A stretch of DNA of 64,000 bases, from the NCBI GenBank assembly GCA_963737015.1, contig CAVTQZ010000001.1:2604001-2668000 (forward strand), read 5' to 3'. Of the stretch, positions 26,247 through 35,702 are shown piece after piece. The position numbers and the translations under genes were made by a program. Under the pieces are notes generated by a model. The model did no database searches, was not told the DNA's origin, and saw only the letters and a program-made list of their open reading frames with translations. Positions within the stretch are counted from its first letter, which is position 1; each line of letters starts with the position of its first letter. This DNA comes from CAVTQZ01 sp963737015 (GTDB lineage Bacteria; Actinomycetota; Acidimicrobiia; Acidimicrobiales; UBA8190).

Positions 26247-28443
26247 ATGGTGACGCGCAAAACGGCACTCGCCCGTTCGGCGTCGAAGAAGCCGGCCGGC
26301 ACCGCGCCGCAGACGAAGCCCGCCAGGACCAACCCCGCGTCGCGGGCTTCGGGCAACGGAAGCCGCGGGATCAAGGCCTTCGAGCGCGACGAGCTGGTGG
26401 AGGACTTCCGTCTCGCGTGCCTGTCCCGTGCTCTCGACGACCGCGAGATCGTTCTTCAGAAGCAGTCCCGGGTCTTCTTCCAGATCTCGGGAGCGGGTCA
26501 TGAGGTGCTCCTGCTGGCTCTGGCTCGATCCCTGCGCCCCGCTTACGACTGGTTCTTCCCCTATTACCGCGACAGGGCGCTCGTCCTCGCACTCGGCGTG
26601 ACACCTCGCGACGTGATGCTCCAGGCCGTCGGGTCGGCAGAAGACCCGGCGTCGGGCGGACGCCAGATGCCCTGCCACTTCGGCAGCGCTGCTTTGAACA
26701 TCGTCACCCAGTCGAGCCCGACCGGGTCGCAGTGCCTGCCTGCAGTGGGCTGCGCTGAGGCGAGCCGTTACATCGTCCGGCGGCCGAACCTCCCTTCGAC
26801 CAATGCACACGGGGACGAGATCACCTACGTGTCGCTCGGCGAGGGCGCCACGAGCGAAGGCGAGTTCTGGGAGAGCTTGAACACCGCCTGCCGCCTGCAC
26901 CTGCCCGTCCTCTACGTCGTGGCCGACAACGGCTACGCGATCTCGGTCCGAGCCGAGGACCAGGCTCCGGCGCCCATCTCCGAGCTCGTACGAGGGTTTC
27001 GGGGCCTCGCAGTCACCAAGATGGACGGCTGGGACTACGTCGCGTGCAGGACCAGGGGTGCGCGCGCGATCGCCCGGGTGCGCGCCGGAGAGGGACCGGG
27101 ACTGCTGCACGCGCACGGTGACGCGGCCGTACTCGCACTCGTCCGCCGACTCGCAGTCCAAGTACCGCGACAAGTCCGAGCTCGCAGAAGAAGCTGCACA
27201 TGACCCGATCGACACGTTCGAACGCGCGCTCATAAGCGCCGGGATCCTGGACGAGTCCGAGACGACCTCGATCCGGACCGAGGCTCGTGAGCTTGCCTCG
27301 CACGCCGCCGAGGAGGCGCTCGCCGCTTTGCGGCCCGACCCGGCGAGCGTCACGCAGAACGTGGTCGCTCTACCCGAGGTCGACGAAGGGGCCACCGAGT
27401 ATGCGCCCGCCGCGGAGCAGTCCTCGCCTGTGGTCATGGCCGAGGCGATTCGGCTCACCCTCCACGAGCTCATGGAATCCGACGAGCGCATCAGGGTCTT
27501 CGGCGAGGACGTCGCGGATGCCGACGAGCACGTACTGGACCACGTCGAAGGAAAGGGCGGGGTCTTCGGGGTGACCCGCGGGCTCCAGCGCCGCTTCGGT
27601 TCCGCGCGTACGTACAACACGCCACTGGCGGAGTCCAACATCGTCGGACGCGGCGTGGGCCAGGCCCTGCGCGGCCTTCGTCCTTGCGCTGAGATCCAGT
27701 TCTTCGACTACATCTGGCCCGCCATGCACCAGTTGCGCAGTGAGGCGGCGACGATACGGTGGCGCTCGAACGGTGCATTCACCTGCCCACTGGTCGTGCG
27801 CGTCGCGATCGGCGGATACCTGACCGGTGGGGCGATCTGGCACTCCCAGAGCGGCGAATCGATCTTCGCCCACATCCCGGGTCTGTTGATCGCGTTCCCG
27901 TCCCGCTCGAAAGACGCAGTCGGGCTCCTTCGCACGGCTTTCACCGCAGAGGACCCCGTGCTCTTCTTCGAGCACAAGCACCTCTACCGCCAGCGTTACG
28001 CGGCTGACCTCATGCCGGATCCCGCTTTCCGCGTGCCGTTCGGAAAGGCAGCGGTCGTAAAGGGGGGCACCGACCTCACCATCGTCACCTGGGGAGCGAC
28101 GGTTCAGAAATCGCTCGAAGCCGCCGCCGAGCTCTCGACCGATGGTGCCTCCGTCGAGGTCGTCGACCTGAGGACCATAAGCCCCTGGGACCGTGATCTC
28201 GTCTGCGAGTGCGTCGACCGCACGAGCCGTCTTCTCGTCGTCCACGAGGACACTCTGACGGCAGGTTTCGGAGCGGAGGTCGCGGCGTGGGTGACCGAGC
28301 ACTGCTTCTGGAGTCTCGACGCCCCCGTAGCGCGTGTCACAGCCACCGACACCTTCGTCGCGTACGAGCCTTCACTCGAGACCGCGATACTCCCCCAGGT
28401 CGCGGACATCACCGAAGCAGCAAGGGACCTCCTCGCCGTCTGA
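26247..28443 (+). pseudogene. Fused alpha-beta E1 component of a 2-oxoacid dehydrogenase complex, interrupted by a +1 frameshift
   Basis: E1 decarboxylates a 2-oxoacid (pyruvate or branched-chain) with thiamine diphosphate and acylates the E2 lipoyl group. The alpha half (26247 to about 27116) has GAGHEVLLLALA, MPCHFGS and the TPP motif GEGATSEGEFW...ADNGYAIS. The beta half (to 28443) has MAEAIRLTLHELME, NTPLAESNIVGRGVG, and C-terminal VVHEDTLTAGFGAEVAAW. Reading through gives 731 aa, right for the fused alpha-beta type. One extra G at 27117-27118 breaks the frame inside the conserved HAHVTRPYSHS stretch: the first frame goes HAHGDAAVLA and stops at 27203, and the second frame resumes VTRPYSHS. 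No E2 or E3 gene is nearby. Sequencing error or recent inactivation are both possible. Confidence 0.85.
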
Positions 28444-28512
28444 TCGGACGCCCAGATCGCCGTCGACGACCGATCTGCGCCCGGGCGGCCGGTCTTGGTA
28501 TACCGGCCCGTC

Positions 28513-29809
28513 GTGAGATCACCCCCGCCCGGACGAGCGCAAGTGGTGGTCGTGGGCGGCGGCTTCGCAGGGCTCGCCGCTGCCAGGCACCTGGCCGACG
28601 AGCCCGTCGAGGTCGTGATCGTCGACCAACACAACTTCCACACTTTCCAACCGCTGCTGTACCAGGTTGCGACCGCGGGTCTCGAACCCGCGGATGTGGC
28701 TTACCCGATCCGTACGATCTTCGGTCGCGCTCAGAACGTGACGTTCCGCCACGGCCGTGTAAGCGCCGTCGACCTGGACGCTCGCAAGGTCGCTCTCGGA
28801 GACGGCACAGCGCTCCCCTACGACTACCTCGTCCTCGGCAGCGGCGCGACCACCGCCTATTACAACATCCCGGGTGCCGCACAGAACGGCCGTCCCCTCT
28901 ACACGCTCGCCGACGCCCGGAGACTCCGCAACGAGGTGCTCGGTTGTCTCGAGGCCGCGGACGCGCGTCCCGAGGACTTCTGGGGGGGAGCACCGACCTT
29001 CGTGGTCGTGGGTGGCGGGCCCACAGGTGTGGAGACAGCGGGCGCGCTCGTCGAGCTCGTGGACGTGGCGGTCCGGCGGGACAAGCTCCGCATCGATCCC
29101 CGGCGTACGCGCGTCGTTCTGCTCGACGCCGGTGACAACGTCCTCTCAGGGTTTAACTCGAGAGGACGGCGCTATGCGGAGGCGACTTTGCGGGCGCGCG
29201 GCGTGGACGTACGACTCTCCACGCCGGTGGCCGAGGTGAGCGATTCGGGGGTCCGGCTGAAGAGCGGCGAATGGATCGAGGCCGCGGCGGTGGTCTGGGC
29301 TGGAGGCGTCACCGTCGACGGGACCCTCGCCGCGAGCGCCGGGGTCGAGCGGGCGGCGGGCGGCCGGGTGGTGGTTGAGCCCGACCTCTCTGTCGTCGGT
29401 CATCGGGAGGTCTTCGTCGTCGGTGACGCGGCGGCTGTGCCCTGGGGAGGGCGCCGCGACGACGTCTGTCCACAATTCGGCGCCAGTCGCGATCCAGTCG
29501 GGCGCGCATGCGGGACGTCAGATAGTGCGACGCGTCCGGGGTGAGCCGACCGAACCCTTCGGCTACCGCGACAAGGGCATCATGGCCACGGTCGGGCGCC
29601 GCGCCGCCATCGCCCAGCTGCGCGGCGGTCTGGTCCTGCGGGGCACCCTCGGATGGCTCGCATGGCTGGCGCTGCACCTCGTATATCTCGTCGGGTTCCG
29701 CAACCGCATCGTCGTGATCGTGAACTGGGCATGGAGATATCTGGACTGGCCTTCGGGGCCGCGTCTCATCGTCGCGGACGTCGAAGCGGACCTCGAGAAC
29801 GACGCATAG
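28513..29809 (+). pseudogene. ndh: Type II NADH dehydrogenase / FAD-dependent oxidoreductase, interrupted by a frameshift
   Basis: Ndh-2 enzymes pass electrons from NADH to quinone at the membrane without proton pumping. Seen in order: FAD loop VVVVGGGFAGLAAARHL, HNFHTFQPLLYQVATAGL, YDYLVLGSGATT, NAD loop FVVVGGGPTGVETAGAL, second FAD motif VFVVGDAAAVPW, and a C-terminal membrane-associating region (WLAWLALHLVYLVGFRNRI). The frame changes within TTCGG at 29476-29480: with one base fewer, CPQ would continue as LAPVAIQSGAHAG, the expected conserved segment. As written, the first frame stops at 29544 and the rest (about 29480-29809) is in the +1 frame. GTG 28513 is the likely start; a TTG at 28495 is also in frame. 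Confidence 0.85.
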
Positions 29810-29833
29810 GTATGCGCTGAGAACCGCCGGCCG

Positions 29834-32800
29834 TCAGGCGACGCCTCGGTGGTGGTCGTGAGGCTCGGTGAGCGGCTGTTGGGACGAAGGCTCTTTAGAC
29901 AGGACGTCGGAGGCGAACCCCTGGCGCACCGTGTTCTCGCTCACGCAGTGCGGGTCGACGAATTGCAACAGGTAGTCGGGCCCGCCCGCCTTGGAGCCGA
30001 CGCCTGACATTCCCGACCCGCCGAAGGGCTGACGGCCGACGACCGCCCCCGTGATCGCACGATTCACGTAGACGTTGCCGGCCCGAAGTCGCGAGCCTGC
30101 CAGCCGGATGTGGTCGACCGATCGGGTGAAGACGCCCGCAGTCAACGCGTAGTCGGTGCTGTTGGCGAGTTCGATCCCGCTTTCGAAGTCGGACACTCTG
30201 AAGGTTGCGAGGACAGGGCCGAAAAGCTCGTCGTTGGCGAGCCAGGAAGTGGGTTCCACATCGGTCACCACCTGGGCGCCTACGTACCAGCCCTTCGCCG
30301 GAAGGTCCTCGCGCAGAAGGGCGACCTTTCCGGCCTCACCCGAGCGGCTCTGCGCGTCCTTCAGGCGGCGGTACGATTCTTCGTCGATCACCGGGCCGAG
30401 CTGCGTGCCGGGCCTTCGCGGGGCGCCGATGACCAAGGACCGCGCCGCTTCGACCACCCGCTCCACGAGCTTGTCGTGCACTGCGTCGACCGCTATGAGC
30501 CTGCTTGCTGCGGAGCATTTCTGTCCTGCAAAACCGAAAGCGGAGTGGATCACGGCCGGCACCACCTCATCGAGGTCAGCGTCGGTGTCGACCAAGACGG
30601 CGTTCTTGCCACCCAGCTCCAGCACGAGCCGCGGGATCGCGCGCCGCCCCGGAACGCGCCGTGCCGCTGCTTCGATGATCGACAAGCCGACGTCTTTCGA
30701 CCCTGTGAACGCGACGACGTCGACCGCGGGATGCGAGACCAGCGCGGCCCCTACCTCTTCGCCGGCCCCGGGGAGGAAGGAGAGGACTCCGCTCGGCAAA
30801 CCTGCTGCCTGAAGGGCCTCCACGAGCTGCTCCGCGACGGCCGGCGCCTGCTCCGCGGGTTTGAGGATCACGGCGTTGCCGGTGACGAGCGCCCCCACGG
30901 TCATTCCGGTCGGGATCGCCAACGGGAAATTCCAAGGTGCGACGACCGCGCAGATCCCCCGGGCGCGATAGACGAGCTCGTTGCGTTCACCGGGAGGAGA
31001 CTGCACGGCTCCCCCTTCCTTCAGAACGATCATCCTGCGCCCGTAGTACTCGCAGTAGTCGATCGCCTCACAGACGTCCGCGTCTGCGTCCGCCCAGGTC
31101 TTTCCCGTCTCGCGCACCTCGAGAGCTGCGATCTCGAATCTTCTCGACCTGATGTGCTGCGCAGCGCGGAACAACACAGCGGCGCGTTCGAAAGGGTCGG
31201 TCTCCCGCCAGCTCTCGAGCGATTCCCTCGCAGCCGAGATCGCCCCGTCCACCTCCGCGCTCCCACAGGCGGCGCCGTGGGCGACGACTTGATCGGGGTC
31301 TGCGGGATCCACCGATGCGATGGTCCGCTCCGTCCTCACCTTCTCGCCGCGAAGAATCCCGGGCACTTGACGCGGTATGCGAGCAAACTCGGCGGCGACG
31401 GTGCTCGAGAAGCTTCTTCGAAGCTGTGGCCGGTGCCACTCGGATTCCGGCTCGGGGACGTAGCTCCCGGGCTCGGCCGGGTCGGTCGGCGCTCTCGTGG
31501 TAGGTGGGGCCGGAGACCGAAGGGCCGTCGCGTCCGGCTTGACGAGCAGTTCGTCCAGCTCCTCACCCTCCGCGAAATGGTGACGGACGAAGCTCTCGTT
31601 GGAGGTGTTCTCGAGGAGGCGGCGCACCAGGTACGCCATCCCCGGCACCAATTCGCCCATCGGGGCGTATACGCGCAGGCGCAGGCCGGACCTTCGAAAC
31701 GCCTCGTGGACCGGCTCCGCCATTCCGTAAAGAAGCTGTATCTCGTAGTCGGTGTCGGCGATGCCGAGCGATCGCGCGTCGACGATGGCCGCCGAGAGCG
31801 ATCGCAGGTTGTGGGTGGCGAACGCTGCACGCAGCGTTCCGTGGTGCTCCAGCAGCCGCCGCGGAAGACCCTCGTAGTTCGCATCGGTCTGCGCCTTGTG
31901 CTCGAAGACCGGCGAGGCCCACCCCTTGGACTCGGCATGGACGGTCTCGGTGTCCCAGTAGGCCCCCTTCACCAACCGGACAGACGGGATGACACGGCGC
32001 CCGCGTGCCCAGGCTGCCAAGTCCTCGAGGTCCCCGGGCGAGTCACGCAGATACGCCTGTAAGACGATCCCGGCGTGAAGGCGCTCGAGGCCGGGAACCG
32101 CAAGCACGCGGTGGAACACGCGGTGCGTGAGCTCCTTCTCCTCGTACCGCTCCATGTCGAACCACACCGAGACGTCGAGCTCCTGTGCGCGACGAAGAAC
32201 CGGGAGCAGGCGGTGCGACGCCCGCTCGATCGCTTCGTCCGCCGAGAGCGGTGTGAACGATGAAGCCAGAGCGCTCACCTTGATGCTCACGCTCGCGCGC
32301 GGGACGTCTCCGAGACTGTCGGCCTCGAGAAGCGGATCGGATGTCCAACTCGGTGCCGCCGCTCCGAGTGCATCCACGATGGATGAGAGCCGCGCCGCGT
32401 AACGGTCCGCCTCCGCCTCGCTGTAAGTGTGCTCTCCGAGAAGGTCGACGGTCGCTGCCGTGTGGCGGTGCCACAACTCGCCGACTGCACGAGCCACTTC
32501 GTCGGCGTCGGAACCTATGACGAACTGCCGGGCCATCCGATCCACGCCGCGGCGTGCGACCCCAGCCGACACCCACGAGCCCCCCGGGACGGTCTTCGTG
32601 ATACCGAGGCCCGCGCCGAACCATTTGGGGACCTCGACACCTTCGAACTCGGAGCGAAGATGGGCCTCTACGTCTTCGTCGTCCGCCAGTGCCGGCAGGG
32701 TGTCAACGAAACGGAAGAGCCGCGTCCTGAACTCCGGATCCTCCATCGACCGTGCGAGGAGACGGTCGCTCCACCAGGAGAGGTGGAAGACGCGCGCTCT

Positions 32801-32932
32801 CTGGCGTTTTCCCAGCTCGGCGACCTGTTTGGCGAGCTCACGGATCTGGCGCTCGCGCAACTCGCCCCCCGGCCCCGGATCAACGCGTGAATCGATCACC
32901 TTGACGAAAGGTACAGCCCCCGGGGCCTCCAC
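29834..32932 (-). CDS. putA: Bifunctional proline dehydrogenase / L-glutamate gamma-semialdehyde dehydrogenase
   Basis: PutA oxidises proline to P5C (FAD) and then to glutamate (NAD+). The roughly 1030-aa protein has the ProDH barrel in the first half (RLVKGAYWDTETVHAE, ATHNLRSLSAAIVDA, QLLYGMAEPVHEAF, RVYAPMGELVPGMAYLVRRLLEN). The aldehyde dehydrogenase is in the second: APWNFPLAIPTGMTVGA, FTGSKDVGL, ELGGKNAVLVDTDAD with the Glu, and GQKCSAASRL with the catalytic Cys. There is no DNA-binding RHH domain at the N-terminus. The open frame reaches a TTG at 33007; GTG 32932 or GTG 32899 are likelier starts, and neither has a clear Shine-Dalgarno. Confidence 0.93.
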   Translation of the reverse strand: MEAPGAVPFVKVIDSRVDPGPGGELRERQIRELAKQVAELGKRQRARVFHLSWWSDRLLARSMEDPEFRTRLFRFVDTLPALADDEDVEAHLRSEFEGVEVPKWFGAGLGITKTVPGGSWVSAGVARRGVDRMARQFVIGSDADEVARAVGELWHRHTAATVDLLGEHTYSEAEADRYAARLSSIVDALGAAAPSWTSDPLLEADSLGDVPRASVSIKVSALASSFTPLSADEAIERASHRLLPVLRRAQELDVSVWFDMERYEEKELTHRVFHRVLAVPGLERLHAGIVLQAYLRDSPGDLEDLAAWARGRRVIPSVRLVKGAYWDTETVHAESKGWASPVFEHKAQTDANYEGLPRRLLEHHGTLRAAFATHNLRSLSAAIVDARSLGIADTDYEIQLLYGMAEPVHEAFRRSGLRLRVYAPMGELVPGMAYLVRRLLENTSNESFVRHHFAEGEELDELLVKPDATALRSPAPPTTRAPTDPAEPGSYVPEPESEWHRPQLRRSFSSTVAAEFARIPRQVPGILRGEKVRTERTIASVDPADPDQVVAHGAACGSAEVDGAISAARESLESWRETDPFERAAVLFRAAQHIRSRRFEIAALEVRETGKTWADADADVCEAIDYCEYYGRRMIVLKEGGAVQSPPGERNELVYRARGICAVVAPWNFPLAIPTGMTVGALVTGNAVILKPAEQAPAVAEQLVEALQAAGLPSGVLSFLPGAGEEVGAALVSHPAVDVVAFTGSKDVGLSIIEAAARRVPGRRAIPRLVLELGGKNAVLVDTDADLDEVVPAVIHSAFGFAGQKCSAASRLIAVDAVHDKLVERVVEAARSLVIGAPRRPGTQLGPVIDEESYRRLKDAQSRSGEAGKVALLREDLPAKGWYVGAQVVTDVEPTSWLANDELFGPVLATFRVSDFESGIELANSTDYALTAGVFTRSVDHIRLAGSRLRAGNVYVNRAITGAVVGRQPFGGSGMSGVGSKAGGPDYLLQFVDPHCVSENTVRQGFASDVLSKEPSSQQPLTEPHDHHRGVA

Positions 32933-33018
32933 GAGGCCCCAACAGGCCGTCGGGTCTCTCGCAATAAGGCCCAGGAGCCCCCGTTCTCCCAAGTGAATGA
33001 CTAGCAAGGGGGGCAGTC

Positions 33019-33249
33019 ATGACCAACGGTAAATCTTCTGTCGGCCCGGGGAGGACAACCTTCGTCTCGTGCGGAGCCCGGTTCGATCTGCAGCCGCACA
33101 CCAGCCAGATCTGCTGCGAGCTCCCTCACGGACACGACTCGAGGTGGCATCGCAACGAGCACGCCGGCTTCGAATGGTCCGGGAGGCTCCTCTGGTTGCT
33201 TCCGCCCTCAACGCTTCGCGGGCCTGAGACTCACGCCCCGAAACCCTGA
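33019..33249 (+). CDS. Small Cys/His-rich protein, function unknown
   Basis: A 76-aa frame opens at an ATG five bases after AAGGGGGG, an unusually good ribosome-binding site, between putA and asd. The residues FVSCGARFDL and CCELPHGHDSRWHRNEH give a Cys/His pattern (C18, C32, C33 and four His) of the sort seen in short zinc-binding actinobacterial proteins; the last 30 residues look non-conserved. No family is recognised. The start signal and the lack of any competing gene support it being translated. Confidence 0.5.
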   Translation: MTNGKSSVGPGRTTFVSCGARFDLQPHTSQICCELPHGHDSRWHRNEHAGFEWSGRLLWLLPPSTLRGPETHAPKP

Positions 33250-33260
33250 GCACTGACCGT

Positions 33261-33302
33261 CTCTAGGAGGCGGAGTAGTCGCTTTAAGAGGCGAAGTACT
33301 CG
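33261..33302. repeat. Diverged 21-bp tandem duplication of the asd 3' end
   Basis: Positions 33261-33281 and 33282-33302 match at 17 of 21 bases. On the minus strand the second block encodes the end of asd (EYFAS and TAA). The downstream copy keeps the same frame and reads DYSAS followed by TAG, so the period (7 codons) preserves the frame past the stop. Confidence 0.75.
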
Positions 33303-34300
33303 GCGATCTGGACGGCGTTCAGGGCCGCACCTTTGCGCAGGTTGTCGCCCGAGAGGAAAAGAACGAGCCCGTTTTCGACGGTTGGGTCGTTTCTCAGGCG
33401 CCCCACGAGAGTGACGTCGCTTCCAGCCGCGTCGATCGGAGTCGGCACGTCGCGACACTCCACGCCGGGAGCCTCCTCCAGCACGGACCGCGCTTCCTCG
33501 GGACTGATCGCCCTTTCGAAACGGGCGTTGATCGAGAGGCTGTGGCCGGTGAACACGGGAACGCGGACGCACGTCGCAGAAACCGCCAGGTTCTCGATGC
33601 CCAGGATCTTCCGGCTCTCGTTTCTGAGCTTCAGCTCCTCGTCGGTCTCGCCACCCGGGCCTTCCTCGAGCCGCCCCGCCATCGGCAGGACGTTGTGCGC
33701 GATGGGACCCGGGAACTTCGAGTGGGCCGGGAACCCGACCGCCGATCCGTCGAAGGTGAGCGCCGGCACGTCGTCGACGGTCTTGCGGAGCTGGTCTTCG
33801 AGTTCACGTACCCCTGCGAGTCCGGCACCCGAAACCGACTGGTAGGTCGAGACGACCATCGACCGGAGGCCCGCGACACGGTGAAGTGCTCCGAGGACAG
33901 GCATGGCCACCATCGTCGTGCAGTTCGGGTTGGCGACTATCCCTTTTGGAACCTCGGCCAGGGCTGAGGCGTTCACTTCGGGGACCACGAGGGGCACCGC
34001 AGGGTCCATGCGCCACGCGGACGAGTTGTCGATCACGATCGCGCCGTCACCGGCGATCCGCGGCGCCAGGACACGGGAGGCCGTGGCTCCTGCGGACATG
34101 AGCACGATATCGAGGCCACGGTAATCGGCGCCTTCCGCGTCCTCCACCGACACTTCGGTCTCGGCGAACTCGAGACGACGGCCCGTCGAGCGCGCGGAGG
34201 CGAAGAGCCTCAGCTCGCCGACAGGAAATGCGCGTTCTACGAGGACGCGCCGCATCACCGATCCGACCTGGCCCGTGGCGCCGACGATGCCGACTTTCAC
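33284..34300 (-). CDS. asd: Aspartate-semialdehyde dehydrogenase
   Basis: Reduces aspartyl phosphate to aspartate semialdehyde for Lys/DAP, Met and Thr synthesis. The 338-aa protein has the N-terminal NADP loop VGIVGATGQVGSVMRRVL, NSSAWRMDPAVPLVVPEVN, the catalytic cysteine in NPNCTTMVAM (about residue 130), and the late CVRVPVFTGHSLSINARF with its catalytic His. It follows lysC by about 100 bases on the same strand, the normal lysC-asd order. The 3' end is duplicated (see repeat at 33261-33302). Confidence 0.96.
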   Translation of the reverse strand: MKVGIVGATGQVGSVMRRVLVERAFPVGELRLFASARSTGRRLEFAETEVSVEDAEGADYRGLDIVLMSAGATASRVLAPRIAGDGAIVIDNSSAWRMDPAVPLVVPEVNASALAEVPKGIVANPNCTTMVAMPVLGALHRVAGLRSMVVSTYQSVSGAGLAGVRELEDQLRKTVDDVPALTFDGSAVGFPAHSKFPGPIAHNVLPMAGRLEEGPGGETDEELKLRNESRKILGIENLAVSATCVRVPVFTGHSLSINARFERAISPEEARSVLEEAPGVECRDVPTPIDAAGSDVTLVGRLRNDPTVENGLVLFLSGDNLRKGAALNAVQIAEYFAS

Positions 34301-34352
34301 AATTCGAAGCTTAGGGGACCCCGTGCGTGTCGCATTGGCCCCCGCGCGGCTT

Positions 34353-34409
34353 CACAGCTACGCAGCTGCCCACCTACACAGCTCACCTACACAGCTGCCC
34401 ACTACACAG
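34353..34409. repeat. Imperfect 13-16 bp tandem repeats at the lysC stop
   Basis: Three units of the form CAGCTGCCCACCTACA (34363-34378), CAGCTCACCTACA (34379-34391) and CAGCTGCCCACTACA (34392-34406), with degenerate ends on both sides, fill much of the lysC-asd gap. Each carries CTA, that is TAG on the lysC strand; the one at 34402-34404 is the actual lysC stop. Confidence 0.85.
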
Positions 34410-35619
34410 GAGCCAGGTCGAACGCCCTGTGGAGCAGTTGGACGGCGTCCTCGACACGGTCCGCGCGGATGACACAGGAGACCCTGATCGGGGACGTCGA
34501 GATCATCTCGATGTTTATCCCTGCGGCAGCAAGGGACTCGAACATCGTCGCGGAAACACCGGGGTGAGTCCGCATGCCTGCCCCCACCAGAGCCACCTTC
34601 GCGATCTGGTCGTCGGCGAACACCTCCCCGGCCCCGACGTCCGGGGCGAGAGACCGCGCAACCTCCATGCTCGTCTCGAGATCCACCTTCGGCACGGTGA
34701 ACGAGATGTCCGTGGTCCCGTGCGTCGACGTGTTCTGGACGATGGTGTCCACGTTCACCGTCCTGTCGGCGAGTGCCCTGAAAAGACGCGCCGCGATCCC
34801 TGGACGGTCGGGAACTCCGGTCACCGTGACCTTTGCCTCCGAGACGTCGTGGGTCACAGCGGTGACTATCGGTTGCTCCATTGAACGATCCTCCTCGGAG
34901 ACCCAGGTGCCGGGCTCCCACGTGAAGCTCGACCGGACGTGAATCGGGACGTGATGGTTGCGCGCGAACTCGACCGACCGCAGCGAAAGGACCCGCCCTC
35001 CGCTCGAGGCGATCTCGAGCATCTCCTCGAAGCTCAACTTCGGCAGTCTGCGTGCCTCGGGTACCAGACGCGGGTCGGCGCTGAACACGCCTGAGACGTC
35101 GGTGTATATCTCGCAGGCGTCCGCTTTCAGCGAGACGGCGAGAGCCACTGCGGTGGTGTCGGAGCCTCCGCGGCCGAGCGTCGTCACGTCCCGCTCGGTC
35201 GAGACCCCCTGAAAGCCTGCGACGACAGGTACGCGTCCTGCGGCGAGGGACTCACGCAGGCGGTCGCCTTTGACCTCGATGATCCGGGCCTTCTGGTGCG
35301 TGGTGTCGGTGATGATCCCCGCCTGGCTTCCGGTGAACGACAGCGCGTCGACCCCGAGACCCGCAAGTGCCATCACGAGAAGCGACATCGAGACCCGTTC
35401 CCCGGAGCTGAGCAACATGTCGAGCTCGCGTGCGGGCTGCACGCCACTCACTTCCCCCGCCATCCGCAGGAGCTCGTCGGTGGTCTTTCCCATGGCGCTG
35501 ACGACGACCACGACGTCGTTACCCTGGCGCCTCGTACGCGCGACATGGTCCGCGACGGCGCGGATGCGATCTCCGTCGCCGACCGAGGTTCCCCCGAATT
35601 TCTGGACCACCAGTGCCAT
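34402..35619 (-). CDS. lysC: Aspartate kinase
   Basis: Phosphorylates aspartate, the first step to Lys, Met and Thr. The 405-aa protein from ATG 35619 begins MALVVQKFGGTSVGDGDRI, the kinase signature, with SSGERVSMSLLVMAL and TTLGRGGSDTTAVALA in the catalytic domain. Two C-terminal ACT domains follow (VTVTGVPDRPGIAARLFRALAD; ALVGAGMRTHPGVSATMFESLAAAGINIEMI), so feedback inhibition by lysine and/or threonine is expected. The open frame extends 43 codons upstream, but ATG 35619 is the family start. First gene of lysC-asd. Confidence 0.96.
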   Translation of the reverse strand: MALVVQKFGGTSVGDGDRIRAVADHVARTRRQGNDVVVVVSAMGKTTDELLRMAGEVSGVQPARELDMLLSSGERVSMSLLVMALAGLGVDALSFTGSQAGIITDTTHQKARIIEVKGDRLRESLAAGRVPVVAGFQGVSTERDVTTLGRGGSDTTAVALAVSLKADACEIYTDVSGVFSADPRLVPEARRLPKLSFEEMLEIASSGGRVLSLRSVEFARNHHVPIHVRSSFTWEPGTWVSEEDRSMEQPIVTAVTHDVSEAKVTVTGVPDRPGIAARLFRALADRTVNVDTIVQNTSTHGTTDISFTVPKVDLETSMEVARSLAPDVGAGEVFADDQIAKVALVGAGMRTHPGVSATMFESLAAAGINIEMISTSPIRVSCVIRADRVEDAVQLLHRAFDLAPV

Positions 35620-35702
35620 CTCTCGCCCGACGCTACTTCGGCACGCGGGGCGCCCAGGGACCGAGCCTCTCGGTATTCGGGCTGCCGATAGGGTGACGGG
35701 CC

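Noticed and set aside
30110..32062. A 650-codon plus-strand open frame
   Set aside because: Antisense to putA, with no recognisable motif; long shadows are expected at this GC content.
34353..34409. A CRISPR-like array of short repeats
   Set aside because: Units are only 13-16 bp, imperfect, and have no spacers; no cas gene is nearby.
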